A DNA stretch of 64,000 nt from Dactylorhiza incarnata (lineage: Eukaryota; Streptophyta; Magnoliopsida; Asparagales; Orchidaceae), in the NCBI GenBank assembly GCA_033032865.1, contig JAWHQI010000272.1, positions 2,914,001-2,978,000 of the forward strand, given 5' to 3'. Of the stretch, positions 21,215-32,518 are shown in pieces; position 1 is the first letter of the stretch, and each line of letters starts with the position of its first letter. A program made the translations under genes and the position numbers. A model generated the notes under the pieces. That model did no database searches. It had not been told where the DNA came from and worked only from the letters and a program-made list of their open reading frames with translations.

Positions 21215-22477
21215 TGTTGGATCATGAGGTGCCCTTAGAAGGGGGATAAGGTTTTAGAAAACTTAAATTTTTATAAAAAACTTTTGATAGTTTGTTTGAA
21301 TGAGAGTGAATCAAAAGTAAAGAGTAGTAAATTAATTAAAACAAATAAGAAAAGACATGATTATCATACATAATATTTGATTACAAAATGTGATTTCTAT
21401 GACGCTAGAAATCGAAGGCGAAATATGAAATATTCTTTTTGTTTTATATACTGACTCTTCTCACCAAGAACTGGTTAGTTTTAGCCGTTCTTTCCCAGAT
21501 ACGGTCTCAAGCCGCTCTATCCCTTCTATCCCAAGAAAGGCCTCGAGCACCCCCTAGATCTACTTTCTAGACCCAGTCGCCAATACGAGGCGAATTCCTC
21601 CCTAAGTCCTACCCAGACCTAGTCGCCAACACGAGGCGAATTAACACCACGATTATAATGAAAGAGTTACAAAAAATAATACAAAACACAAATAAAAACT
21701 ACCTATGAAAAATTCTGGAGATGGCGAAGGCTCTCTGAATATTCTCGAAGTCGAAGCGTGCATTCTTCACATTGAGTAAGCGTTGATCTGATCCTCCTTG
21801 AATTCTTCTCTCGAATTTGTGTGGGAGATGATGGTCTGGAAAATACAACCCTCTCAGAGTTTTTGAAGTGCTGGAATAGGACTCTCTTCAATCAGTAGTT
21901 GGAGAAGACGAAATCCACCCATTTATAGGACTGGACGCTAACGTCGGCGTTAAGGCAAACTCATGGCGTTGACCCAGTATATAATTGTTTTGATGGCTCG
22001 GATCTTCAAAACAGGAAGTAGATTCTGTACTTTAGGAAACATTCATTTTAGGAAACCCTACCGCTGGCATTGAGGCTAACGCTGGCGTTAGGTCAGATCA
22101 TTCCTAAAGAGCTCCTGCAATCATGACTGCTTCCCTCCTTGCCATAATCATCATGATGGGAACGAGAGTCAACGCCCAGCGTTAAGACCTAACTCCTGGC
22201 ATTAGACCACTTTCATTATCTCAGCGATAAGCCATATCGTCGATCATCTCAGCGGCACGCCATACCGTCGAGTGTCAACGTCGGCGTAAAGTTTTAGCGC
22301 CTAGCGTTAGATCACTTTCCTCATTTTAGCTTGTGGGCAGGTCCAGACCAATAATGAAGCATCCTAGTGTCATATATGTTCAACCCTGCATGCTAAAAAC
22401 ACAATGGCAACCACGATCAAATACAAGCAGGATTTGTTATTCTCCAATCAAGGGATGCGGAAAACCATGTTCCAACA
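21215..22477 (-). repeat. D2 5' LTR (1263 bp)
   Basis: On the minus strand it begins TGTTGGAACATGG and ends CATGATCCAACA. A TATAAAT box lies at 21921-21927. U3 to its right holds CTAACGCTGGCGTTAG-type near-palindromes (about 21935-22310). The C-tract position carries only five C. It shares TTCCGCATC and GATTTGTTATTCTC blocks with D1. Confidence 0.85.
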
Positions 22478-23013
22478 AGCATGACCTTTACAATATTAAT
22501 TCCGACTTGAAATGCAAATTACTTTACATTGTAACACATATTTTTTTCTTAGTATTTCAAATCATGCTTGCATATTTTTGTTGAAGCATCTTTTGTGCTT
22601 AACTTCAAACATCAACTTTTTTCAAATTTCAAACACGTTACCTATTATATGCTTTTATCTTTCAAAATGATGTTTTTTGGAGTGCTTGCACTATTTCCGT
22701 TGTGCTTACTACGTGTGCTTGATCATGCCTATTTGGTTTTTAAGTAGCAACTCTAAATGTTAAATACTTACTTTCATCTATACATAATGCACATGAAAGA
22801 TATTGCTAATTATCTACGCTACCTTCTTTTGATAATACTAAAATGGGGAGAAAATAAATTGAAGAAATCTATTATTTAGGGGGAGTAAATCATATAATGC
22901 ATCTATGTAGGGGGAGCATCCATATAGGGGAGTATGCATGCTTACCACGCTTATCATATTTTATAAACACCATTCTAGTTATAGTTGATTTCTTTCTAGA
23001 GGATTTGTTATTA

Positions 23014-23028
23014 GCAAAAGGGGGAGAT
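23014..23028 (+). other. D3 polypurine tract
   Basis: GCAAAAGGGGGAGAT immediately before the LTR start TGTTGGAG. Confidence 0.9.
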
Positions 23029-24338
23029 TGTTGGAGTATGTGCTCCACATATCTTGGTTTGAACAAATCTTATTTTGTATTTGATCATACTTGTCGTGTG
23101 TTTATAGTGTGTAGGTAATATATCCATATATGTAGAATACTTAATGTCTGACAGTAAAGGGGGAAATTGTTGAAAAGAAAGCTAATGCCTGGCGGTAATG
23201 TTACTGCCAGCGGTAACATATTATCAAGAAGCTATGTCGACAAGAAGGGATGTCGTCGTGAAGGGAATGTTGATGAGAAGACATATCGTCGAGATGCTAC
23301 CGCTGATGTTAACGTTAACGCGAGCGGTATCATATCATCGAGATGCTATGTCGACAAGAAGGGATGTCATTATGAAGGGAATGTCGTCGAGAGACCACAC
23401 ACACATCGAGCTAACATAGAGCATTAGTGCTACCATAGCACAGTAGGGCCACGTTCTACCATGATCAGTCACGACCTCCGTGACATCGGCCACATTTCTG
23501 CACGAACACTATCGTTGGCGGTACCGCTACCGCTAACGAGAGTTTCCAGAGCCGATAAAAGTAATGGTTCTATTTGTTCTATGTTAGAAGCTGCCACAAC
23601 TCCAACCTTTCGTGGGAGCCTTCATCCCTAAGTTCCAGAGCACTCCCAACTCCATCTTTGAAGATCAAGAGTGAGAAGAAGATTTCCAAATGGTCAAACT
23701 ACAAGAAGGACGCACACTTCAACACCGATGATGTTCATGACATTTCTTCATCATCTCCTTAAGATCTCTTCATTATATGGAGTTTTATTTTTGAATTTAC
23801 ATTGTATTCTTCCATTTTATTTTGTAATGGTAGTGAATTTGCCACCTTGTGTATGGCGACTAGGCCTTGTGAGGTTTAGGGGGAAATTCGCTGCCTTGTG
23901 TGTGGCGACTAGGTCTAGGGTATATTTAGGGGGAGATTAGAGGCCATATCTGGGATAAGATAGGCTATAACCTACCGGTCCTTGGGAGAAGGACCGGTGA
24001 AGGGACAAAAAGTATTTTTTATTAAAGTCTTGATTTCAAGCTTCATTGAAATCAAATTATTGTATTCTTCCTTTGAAATAAAATCATAATTCATCTTCTC
24101 AGAATTTCAAAAAAATTATTTCATTCAAGCATTTCTAAGAAAAAAATTCTTTGGCTCATTTTTTCGAGGAGTTTTATTTTCCGGAGAACTAACGCCCGAC
24201 GTTAACACTAACGTCGGCAGTAGCAATAAAATCAGAAAGTTTCCTGTTTCTGCAATTATCTCGAAAAATATCTCAGTCTTATTAAAATTTTGAAAAGCCC
24301 TTATTCACCCCTCTCTAAGGGCGCCATAAGATCCAACA
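23029..24338 (+). repeat. D3 3' LTR (1310 bp)
   Basis: Starts TGTTGGAGTATG and ends AAGATCCAACA. U3 contains two similar blocks (about 23180-23270 and 23295-23385) with ATGTCGACAAGAAGGGATGTC and GCGGTAAC-type near-palindromes, plus GCGGTACCGC near 23519. The end has TTATTCACCCCTCTCTAAGGGC, the family D version of the C-tract region. Confidence 0.85.
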
Positions 24339-24514
24339 TTACACTAGTATTTCTTTTGCTACCGCTTATAGTGTACTCTGTTTATGGTGTGATGGTAAGT
24401 CGCTTAGCATTATCGTCGATTGGTAGCGTTAGGTGAAAATGATGAGAGAGGGTTAAGACGTTCATACATATACTATTTCATTATTCACTTCTTTATTGCG
24501 GATTGTCAGTGGTG
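24339..24514. other. Short unassigned spacer
   Basis: Flank of D3. Nothing recognisable apart from short ACCGCTTATAG and GTAGCGTTAG pieces. Confidence 0.4.
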
Positions 24515-24787
24515 TGATAAGATACCCACATCGGTGCCTATTTCTAGGGGAAACATGATAAGTAATAAAATATATGTATTTTTAGTATAGTTATTAGTAT
24601 AGTTTTAATTAATATTGTGAATTTTCTATGTAAATTAATAAATAAATTGCTTCTTTTCATTATTTCCTTACTAACATAATTTTATTTTTGTTTTTGCAGA
24701 TTTTGGCAATTTTTGTCAAGTCACGCCCCTGAGTAACGCCCGTGACCCAAGGGCGTGTAATTTTAAAACACCAAACTTCTCAATCTG

Positions 24788-25145
24788 CGCTCGACGAAAG
24801 CACTGCCCTGCGTTCGACGAAAATCAAGTTGCGCTCGACGACGCTCTCTGCCTTGCGTTCGACGAAAATCGAGCTGCGTTCGACGAAAATCGTGTTGCGT
24901 TTGACGAACACTCTCTGCCCTGCGTTCGATGAAAATCGAGCTGCGTTCGACGAACACTCTCTGCCCTGCGTTCGACGAAAGCGCTCTGCCCTACGTTCGA
25001 TGAAAGCTCTACAAGCTGCGTTCGACGAAAGCGTCCTCCCCTACTTTAGATGAAAGCTCTGCTCTGCGTTCGACGAAACCAAGCTGCGTTCGACGAAACC
25101 TGAGATGCGTTCGACGAACTCTCTATCCAAGCGTTCGACGAATCC
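24788..25145 (+). repeat. TTCGACGAA array in G3
   Basis: About 15 copies of (C/G)CGTTCGACGAA-like motifs every 17-30 bp, with spacers such as AATCGAGCTG and CTCTCTGCCCTG. The same 9-mer is the repeated core of family A and B copia LTRs. Confidence 0.9.
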
Positions 25146-25369
25146 ACCGCCAGCCCCAAAGTCACGCCCATGTTGCTGATAAACTGCCGCCCACTGTCAC
25201 GACCGTGACACTGCAGGTCACGCCCGTGTGCAGCCATGTTTGACGACAGGACCTTCCAGAAGACGGCAGATGCGACCCCTAAAGCACGCGCAAATGTCAC
25301 GCCCTAAGTCACGGTCGTGACACCCAAGTCACCCCCGTGACCTAGGGTGTGTAAAAATAAAATTTGGCC

Positions 25370-25377
25370 TATAAATA
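25370..25377 (+). promoter_or_regulatory. TATA box in G3 LTR
   Basis: TATAAATA just downstream of the GTCACG/CGTGAC repeats, the expected place for an LTR core promoter. Confidence 0.6.
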
Positions 25378-26770
25378 AAGGGCTGGCTGAAGGAAATCTC
25401 ATCCAAATTTTGAGTTCTTGTTAGTGTATTTGAGTTCTTTTGAGTGATTGTGAGCTTTTTTTTATGCAATTAAGTTTATGTTCGTTTGTAATTTTCGCCT
25501 TTTTAGTCTAGTTGTAATGCTTATTTTAGAAATAAAAATGTTGTTTTCTCATTTGGATCATCTTCCTTTTTTTATTTATGTTAGTTTGTGTGTGTGTATG
25601 AGAATAGTTTATTGCTTTCATAATTTAGTTTATTGCTTTCATAATTTAGGTTTATTGCTTTCATAAACATAGTTTATCGCTTTCTTTAAATGTTTTATTT
25701 ATCGCTTTCGTTTAAACGCTTTCTCTCGATTCAGTCATTTTATTACAAGTAGAGTGCGTGCGTATATGAGATAGTGTTTTTCTTTTTTGTAACTTAGCTT
25801 TATTTCAGTCCTTAAAAACTGTTTATACCACCCTCGTCCCGGATGAGAGGCTAAGTTTCTTTAGCGCTTGATTAAGACGGTTGGGACGGATATTATTACT
25901 GCTTTTATATAAGTCTTTTTATTTCCCTTTTTATCCGCTTATATTCGCTTAAGTTATTAAACATGTATTGTCTTAATTATGTCGTCCCCATTCCGATGAG
26001 TGGCTAATTTCCTTTAGCGCACGATGTCAAAGAGCATTAGGACCCAAAAATAGTTTTTCTAAAAATTAAAACATCTCTTTCTAAAATAATTAACGCTTAA
26101 GGTTTACCCGAGAATAATGTTGAGTGGAGCCACATAATCGATGTGTGGTTTTCATTTTCGTCTCCGTACACTAGTTAGCCGTGAGGCTCGTGCGTGCGGA
26201 CTGATCGCTCACGGGTAAAGAGAAGTGCGCTCTACCCTCGAGAGAGGATGAGGTAAGTCTCCCGAATTGGAAGTAAAAACCCAATAGCGGGGTTCGCAAC
26301 ATAAAGCGAGTATTAAGAAGATTCGATTATTGAACGAGAGTTCAGTTGAATATTCATAATCTCAGGAGCGTTCATAATTTTGGAACCTCCACGGCCAAGC
26401 CGTTTTAATGTTTTGAAAAGTCATCACTTTTACTTCTAAAAAAGACTATTTTCGTCTCAAGGTAATTCGACATCGGGCGCTATTTATTATCATCGTTTAG
26501 AACTCTAGTTATATGCTTACTATCGTTTGCTTTTAAAAACCCACACTAAAAACTTATTCCGATAAAATAATAGTTCGTTCCTCAAAGTAGTATAATCAAC
26601 ACGATCCGCGGAAATATACGACCTCGATATTTTCTAAAACAAAATATCCTGTATTACTCACGATAAGGTATACTTGCCTTTATTATATGGTTAATTTGGA
26701 TTAAAATTTAAACAAACGCTTTTCAAATCCAAAAAAGAACAAAACTCTCCTTTGCTATTTTAAAAATCAA

Positions 26771-27815
26771 TAGAATTTGGCATTGTAGTCGGGGTGTAAT
26801 CGTCAATATTTCGAAAGAAGAAAAAGACCGTTACTTCTATCTTTCGATAGGATAACGGTTAATTTCTCAAAGTAGGAGTACTTGCGAGACTCTTCGAAAA
26901 TATCTGTCGAATTCTAATCTCGTCATATAAAGGTTGCGCAAACCATTAAATTAAAAAGAAAGAAAAATCTGAATAAAAGCCATCAAAACCTCATGTTGGA
27001 TTAGGTAGCCCGATGGATTACAATTGGGGCTGGTAGTATGAAAACAAATTATTGTATAGATAATGTTATACACTCACTTTGTGTAAGGGAAATTATTAGG
27101 TCCACGCATATTTGTTGTTTGAAAATATTCCCATTACGTCATAATTATTTGGTGAGCAGTTTAAGTGCGCGAATAATTTTGTGCAACGCATGTTTATAAT
27201 ATCATCTTAAAACTGGATAAGAAACCCTAGAACCCAAGCATCATGCAAAGCCCATTAATTTTGACAACATGTATTGCTTCATTGGTCATATTCTTATCTC
27301 CTGATTATCATAAAGATGTCTAAGTTCTCATTGCAAATTCTGATTTTGTTTTCATTATGATGGTACTGATATTGGTTTTGTGACCACATATGACTTCACG
27401 AATGCTGATATTCCAGAGGCAAATTTTCCTGTTATAACAAAGAGACTTCCAGATGACTGGTGTATTGATCATGCAAGTTTTATTGTTACTAGATTTTTTG
27501 GAAAGCTTGTTTCCCTCCTCTCTTAAACTTGTAGCATCCATGAGTTCCATTATATTTATGTTGCAATCTCATTAGACATTTTAATTTCATGGTTGAAAAT
27601 CATCTGCTATCACCAATGTAGGAAGGGGTGACATTGATCTCACTGCCATGACAATTGGTAAAGCCCTCAGCCTGCGAGAAATTCAGATCAACTTTGAGCT
27701 AGGCCAATTGTGGTTGCTTTTATTCTCCCAACTATTCGGAGTTGGCATAATGATTTCCATCATCATTGAATGCACCATTTAACTTTGCATATCCCTCTTG
27801 TACCTTGATTAATGA
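26771..27815. other. Unassigned stretch, decayed primer site then host-like DNA
   Basis: 26775-26800 reads TTTGGCATTGTAGTCGGGG, a decayed gypsy primer region. After that no element sequence is recognised. 27352-27524 is open on the plus strand and its composition looks coding (peptide DGTDIGFVTTYDFTNADI and onward), but I do not recognise it. The pieces before 27815 may be old gene DNA next to the kinase remnant. Confidence 0.35.
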
Positions 27816-27881
27816 GGAGGGAGGTATACGAAGGAAGATGCAAAAGTGAAGGTTGTGCAAATTTTTTGTGGTGTTGCCTTC
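27816..27881 (+). pseudogene. CDPK-related kinase exon fragment, left piece
   Basis: 22 codons GGRYTKEDAKVKVVQIFCGVAF read straight into the piece after B1 (CHLQGVVH...). Together they match the stretch before the catalytic loop of plant CDPK-related kinases (GGKY.E.DAK...VVQIL.VVAFCHLQGVVHRDLKPEN). The host gene would encode a Ser/Thr kinase. Immediately upstream are two in-frame stops, and B1 interrupts it after the Phe codon, so it is a remnant. The identification comes from family memory; which kinase subgroup is less sure. Confidence 0.6.
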
Positions 27882-28300
27882 TGTTGGGAATATTGCCCTC
27901 AATATTCCTTTGATTTGAAGAGGCATCACTCTCAATGCTAAGTACAAAGTTGTATTTGATAAAGCCATATTTCTGTAAGAAATACAGGTTCAAGTAACTC
28001 AAGAGAAAGGGCCAATCATGCCCTTAGTTCAGGAGAAATCAACTCCTAAGAGATGAAGATTTGTCTCAACAGAACCGCTGAGACGAAGAGGCAAATCCGC
28101 TGAGACGAGCTCACTATCTCAGCGGAACTGCTGAGACGAGACAAGGAGCCGCTGAGAAGGCATCTAAGCAAGATGTGCTGCAGACAGGAGAATCCGCTGA
28201 GACGACAGTCTATCTCAGCGGATCCGCTGAGATGGGAAAGTAGCAGTCGCTGAGACGAGGACAGCTGCCGCTGAGAAGCAGCAAAGATACGTTGAGACCT

Positions 28301-28650
28301 GGCGTGTTCGTCGAACGCGGAACACAGTTCATCGACCGCTGAGACGAGATAGAAGAAACAGCTGATAATTGGCATGTTCGTCGAACGCAGAACACAGTTC
28401 ATCGACCGCTGAGACGGGATAGAAGAAACAGCTGATAATTGGCATGTTCATCGAACGCAGAACACAGTTCGTCGAACATTGAGACGAGATAGAAGAATCA
28501 GCTGAGATCTGGCGTGTTCGTCAAACTCAGAAGGCAGTTCGTCGAACGCAGACAGAAAGGAAGAAACAGCTGAGAGTTGGCGTGTTCGTTGAACTCAGAA
28601 GGTAGTTCGTCGAACGCAGACAGAAAGGAAGAATCAGCTGAGACTTGGGC
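28301..28650 (+). repeat. 70-bp tandem repeats in B1 5' LTR
   Basis: Copies start at 28301, 28371, 28441, 28511 and 28579 with GGC(G/A)TGTTCGT. Each has two TTCGTCGAAC-type motifs and, in the first copies, a CCGCTGAGACG motif. The 3' LTR has the same five (33931, 34001, 34071, 34141, 34209). Confidence 0.9.
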
Positions 28651-28825
28651 AAGATTGTTGAACGCAGAGTATGGCGAGTTCGTCGACCGCAGAGTTTGGC
28701 GAGTTCGTCGACCGCAGAGTTTGGCAAGATCGTCGAACGCAGAGTATGGCGAGTTCGTCGACCGCAGAGTTTGGCAAGATCGTCGAACACAGTATGGCGA
28801 GTTCGTCGAATGCAGATTGCGAGTT
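28651..28825 (+). repeat. 25-bp tandem repeats in B1 5' LTR (7 copies)
   Basis: Units GGC(GAGTT/AAGAT)CGTCGA(C/A)C plus GCAGAGTTT. Seven copies here against six in the 3' LTR (34277-34425), so one unit was gained or lost after, or during, insertion. Confidence 0.85.
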
Positions 28826-29912
28826 CTGCACGTGGCGCAAGCTGCAGAAAAAGCAGTATGGGGTCCACCAGTCTCTCCCATACTTGTCAGAAGGTCGGCT
28901 AAGAGCCGTTAAAGATCATAGATGTACAAAAGAAGAAGTTATGGCAACTTTGAAAGGGCCGGTCGCGTACAAAACAAATAGGAGACTGTTCCATTGACGG
29001 CCAGTGTTCTCCTCACTCTCCTCTTGCTCGCTGAACAAGAAAGAAGATACTGAGAGAGAAAGTTAGCTCCATTACAAGAAGGAGCAAGGAGATCTTCCAA
29101 CCTTCATCTGAAGAGGAAGATCAGGTTGTAGCTGCCATCAACATCTCCAGCTACAAGGAAGCACCAGGTGTGCAGGAACTACAGGGGACTTCAACTGTTT
29201 TCTGCTGTAGTAAGATTTAAACTCATTTGTCTGTATGGCTTAACAGCCTGAGATGTAGGACCATTGGTCTGAGTTATAGGAACTTGAGGGTTCTAAGTTG
29301 TAGGGCTTAACAGCCTGAGTTGTAGGGCTGAAGGCCTGAGCTATAGGAGGAGGATTCCTCTGAGTTGTAGGATCATGAGATGATCTAAGGTAGGGCTGTT
29401 TAGCCTGAGTTGTAGGGCATTATTGCCTGAGCTGTAGGAGGAGGATTCCTCTGAGGTAGGACCTGGAAGGGGTCTGAGCTGTAGGATCAGGAGCTGGTCT
29501 GAGGTAGGGCTATTTAGCCTGAGATAGGGATGTTTAGCCTGAGTTGTAGGACCTGCTGTGGTCTGAGTTGTAGGATCAGTAGATGATCTGAGGTAGGGCT
29601 ATTTAGCCTAAAGTAGGGTTTGGAAAAACCTGAGAAATCCTAAGGGATCTGTGTTGTAAGCTCTTGGAGCTGAGTTGGAGGAGTTGGCCCTGTCTAACAC
29701 ACTGTTAGAAGGGTGAAGGGGGAAAGTGGACTACCCAAAGACACACTGTCTTTGGGGAACCACTATAAATTCTTGTGTGCTTTCTGTGTTTGTTGATTTG
29801 CTTAAACTAACTCAGAAATCAGCTAGGGTACTTAGAGGAAAAATAAAAGAAACCTATTCACCCCCCCCCCCCCTCCTCTAGGTGATTTAGACTACAAACC
29901 TATAAACTTACA

Positions 29913-29930
29913 AGTGGTATTAGAGGTAGG
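29913..29930 (+). other. B1 primer binding site
   Basis: AGTGGTATTAGAGGTAGG right after the LTR end. It matches the initiator-Met tRNA 3' end with one change (TATTAGAG for TATCAGAG). Confidence 0.88.
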
Positions 29931-29993
29931 TTGGTCATAAAGGACTTAACAGTCTGACCAGATCCTAAAAAGGTATAGTCAAATCAAAACCCA

Positions 29994-32513
29994 ATGGCTT
30001 TCTCTAGATTGCAGAAGGAAATGAGATCTATGAAGTTGCCCATATGCAACAAAGAAAATTTTGGCATATGGAAGCAAAGTATCAGACTGTTTATGGAAGC
30101 ATCTGATCCAAGGATCTTCATTACAGTGGAAGAAGGACCTTTCACTTTTCAAACTGCCTCCACTATAGATCCAACTAGAAGGGTGGCCAAACTATTTAAA
30201 GACTTGACCAAGGATGAACTTGAGTTGTTCACCATGGACAAATCATAGTGAATGATATTGATGATTCTACATTTCAAAACTTGGTACACTGCACTTCTGC
30301 CAAGGAAATGTGGGACACATTGGTAGTATATATGGAAGGGACAGTTGGAGTAAGGGATGATAGAAAATCACTCCTTAACCAAGAATATGAAGCCTTCAGG
30401 CAGCTAGCCCAGGAAGGCATATCCATATGCTATGAGAGGTTCTTCAGAATAGTCAATGAGATGAGAACCTATGAGATAGCATTCACCAACTATGAGCTGA
30501 ATGATATGTTCCTTAGATCTCTAACAAGGGACTGGGACACAAAAATATGTGCCATCAGGGAAGTGGCCAAGCTTGGTGAGACCCCCAACTCACATATTGT
30601 TTGGAAAACTGCTCTCGTATGAGATGCAACTGTCTGCAAGGAAGGAAGAGGACACCTCTACAAGGGCTCAAGCAAGGGAGAATTTTGTAGCTCTCAAAGC
30701 TGACAGCTCTAAGAGAAGCAAGAGCAGGATGGTGTCTCCTCAAAGGAGAAGTGCTGAATCAGAAACCAGCACCTCAGATAGTTCTTCCTCTGATGAAGAG
30801 TTTTCTGCCTTTTTGAGGCAATTCAAGAAGATGATGAAGAGGAGGCAATGGAAGAACAAGCCCTCTTCCTCATATCACAAAAGGGAGGATAACAAGGATT
30901 CAAAGCATCACTCCAGGACTGACAGGTATGGTTCTAACTCTAAATTTAATTCCTTTAAAGTTGTCTGCTATTGCTGCAGCAAGCCAGGGAATGTCATTAC
31001 TGACTGCCCAGTCAAGAGAAAAGAGAAGGATGAGAAGAAGGCTAATTAGCCAAGAGGCAAGAAAGGATAAAAATCCCTTCTAGCTAAGAAGGAAAGGAGT
31101 TGGAGTGAATCAGACTCCAGTCCATCAGAATCTGAAAAGGAAGAAGCCCTTATTGGGCTGATTGCTGCAGAAGAAGATGATGATTACCCAGCTGCCAAGG
31201 TTGGAATTAGGGCCCCTCTATCACACTCAGATAGTGACATAGAGGAGGATGATGAGGACAATGTTCAGATAGGTCTTATGGCCTTCACTGATGAGGAAGA
31301 CAGTCAGAATAGTTCTGACAAAGATCAGGTATTAATTTCCTCCATTTCTCTTTCTGATCATGATGCATGTCCAGAATCTGAAGCACCTTCATTAATTGGT
31401 GGAAGTGGTTCAGAAACTGAGGAAGATGTCAATCAATTGATTTACAAGTATGATGCTCTTTTGGAAGCTCTGAATAAGAGCAAGAAGCTTGCCAAGAGGC
31501 AAGCCCAGGAAATTGTTTCCCTTAAGATGACTAAAAATGACTACACTGAACCTACCACCCCGGTGGCTTAGATGAGTAGACAGATTAGCCATTTATATGG
31601 GTTAACAATTGTGCAATTAAGCACTATTTCCCTGAAGAACAAGGTCATCAAGGACCTTGAGGAGAAGCTTGTGAAGGAGAAGAGCCTGGTGGCTCAATTC
31701 TCCAAGCCCAAATCTGTGCTTCCTATTATTGACACCTTCTCCTCTCAAACCAATAGGAGAGGACTAGGATTCAATAAAATGGAAGTAGGATAAGGGAGTG
31801 GAGAGAAGAGCAAGAGGAAGGCTAGGCCTCAAACCACCTTTCAAAAGGTGTTACTTCCTTCCAACAGGTATGATCATGAAAGCATTCATGGTCACTGGAA
31901 GAATGGGAGTTTCTATAGGAAGGAAAATACTCCTTCCCATAGTGGAAGAAAGGGGATGGGATTGAGTGCCATGAAGGCTCCCCATGAGGAAATTCAACTG
32001 GTCCAACCTGGACCTTTTGTATTTGGTACTTCAGCCCCAACAGTCAAGAATAAGGGTGCAAGCTCTTCCAAATCTGCTTCAGCAAAGAGCATAACTGATG
32101 TCAAATCTGTTGACAAGGCTTGTTGCTCAGTGTCTGATGCTATCAGATCTTGTATGGCTGCCAAGCCAAAGCAGGCTGATGACATCAGGACAAAGAGCAT
32201 CAAGACAGCATCTAGATTGACCTTCAGTCAAATCATTGCTGAGATAAATAGGAAGAATGCAGCTGTCTCCCCTCCTGAACATAGTCAAAGTAATGCTAAT
32301 TTCTTAGGACATGTTCAGAAGAGGAGATATAACATTCATGAATGTTGGTGTTGTGGTAAAGTGGGACACTTTGCCATAGATTGTTGGTACAATCCCAATG
32401 TACCTAATGCAAAGAAGAGCCTTCCTGCCAAGGGTGCAGCTAGAGTAAGGCCATTTCATCATGCTAACATGTTCCTAGGACCCAAAGCTAATTGGGCTCC
32501 TAAGGATAACTAA
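29994..32513 (+). pseudogene. B1 Gag, decayed
   Basis: Start MAFSRLQKEMRSMKLPICNKENFGIWK at 29994. Pieces run at 29994-30248, 30248-30622, 30549-31049, 31278-31793 and 31848-32513, with frameshifts near 30240 and 30600 and stops at 31047-31049, 31569-31571 and near 31791. Order: N-terminal capsid domain, Ser-rich linker, first zinc knuckle CYCCSKPGNVITDC with its His replaced by Asn, acidic region, coiled coil, second knuckle CWCCGKVGHFAIDC intact near 32343, and end WAPKDN. The two-knuckle large Gag is as in B2. Confidence 0.88.
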
Positions 32514-32518
32514 ACTTC

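Larger units (their letters stand above)
20070..22477 (-). mobile_element. D2: family D copia, minus strand, 5' part
   Basis: On the minus strand: LTR (22477-21215), primer site (21214-21198) and Gag (21165 down to 20070), cut off by A2. Its right edge lies in the 3' interior of D3 (right flank AGCAT, 22478-22482). Pol is not present in the window. Confidence 0.8.
22478..24338 (+). mobile_element. D3: family D-like copia, 3' end
   Basis: On the plus strand: about 550 bp of 3' interior, polypurine tract and a 3' LTR. Three TAGGGG(G)AG tracts occur at about 22878-22930. Its left side is cut by D2. The flank after the LTR is TTACA; the other copy is not in view. Confidence 0.8.
24515..26770 (+). 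repeat. G3: degraded gypsy-type LTR (Athila/Tat-like)
   Basis: It seems to start at TGATAAGATACCCACATCGGTGCC and end before TTTGGCATTGTAGTCGGGG, a decayed form of the TGGCGCCGTTGCCGGGG primer region of Athila/Tat elements. ACGATAAGGTATACTTGCC near the end is also typical of their LTRs. It holds a TTCGACGAA array (24788-25145), GTCACG...CGTGAC inverted repeats, and a TATA box. Edges are approximate and the family call comes from memory of such LTR ends. Confidence 0.5.
27882..29912 (+). repeat. B1 5' LTR (2031 bp)
   Basis: Starts TGTTGGGAATATTGCC and ends AACTTACA. U3 has CCGCTGAGAC motifs, a perfect 22-bp palindrome (arms ATCTCAGCGGA / TCCGCTGAGAT), five 70-bp repeats, then seven 25-bp repeats with GTTCGTCGA(C/A)C. 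The TATA site reads TACAAAAG (28924-28931) against TATAAAAG in the 3' LTR. 29225-29660 is rich in GCCTGAG(T/C)TGTAGG repeats. The C tract is 13 nt (29861-29873). Confidence 0.92.

Noticed and set aside
24742..25053. 103-codon ORF in G3
   Set aside because: A translation of the TTCGACGAA array (repeating AFDE/LRSTK); not a gene.
27732..27791. Minus-strand peptide KLNGAFNDDGNHYA resembling kinase text just before the catalytic region
   Set aside because: It is on the opposite strand to the kinase remnant and too short to separate from chance; an inversion would be needed.
28651..28825. Regularly spaced short repeats that could suggest a CRISPR-like array
   Set aside because: The units are direct tandem repeats with no unique spacers, and they lie in a plant LTR and recur in its partner LTR.
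28498..28912. Overlapping ORFs of 60-127 codons on both strands in the B1 LTRs
   Set aside because: They arise from tandem repeats without stops, have repetitive peptides and match no domain.
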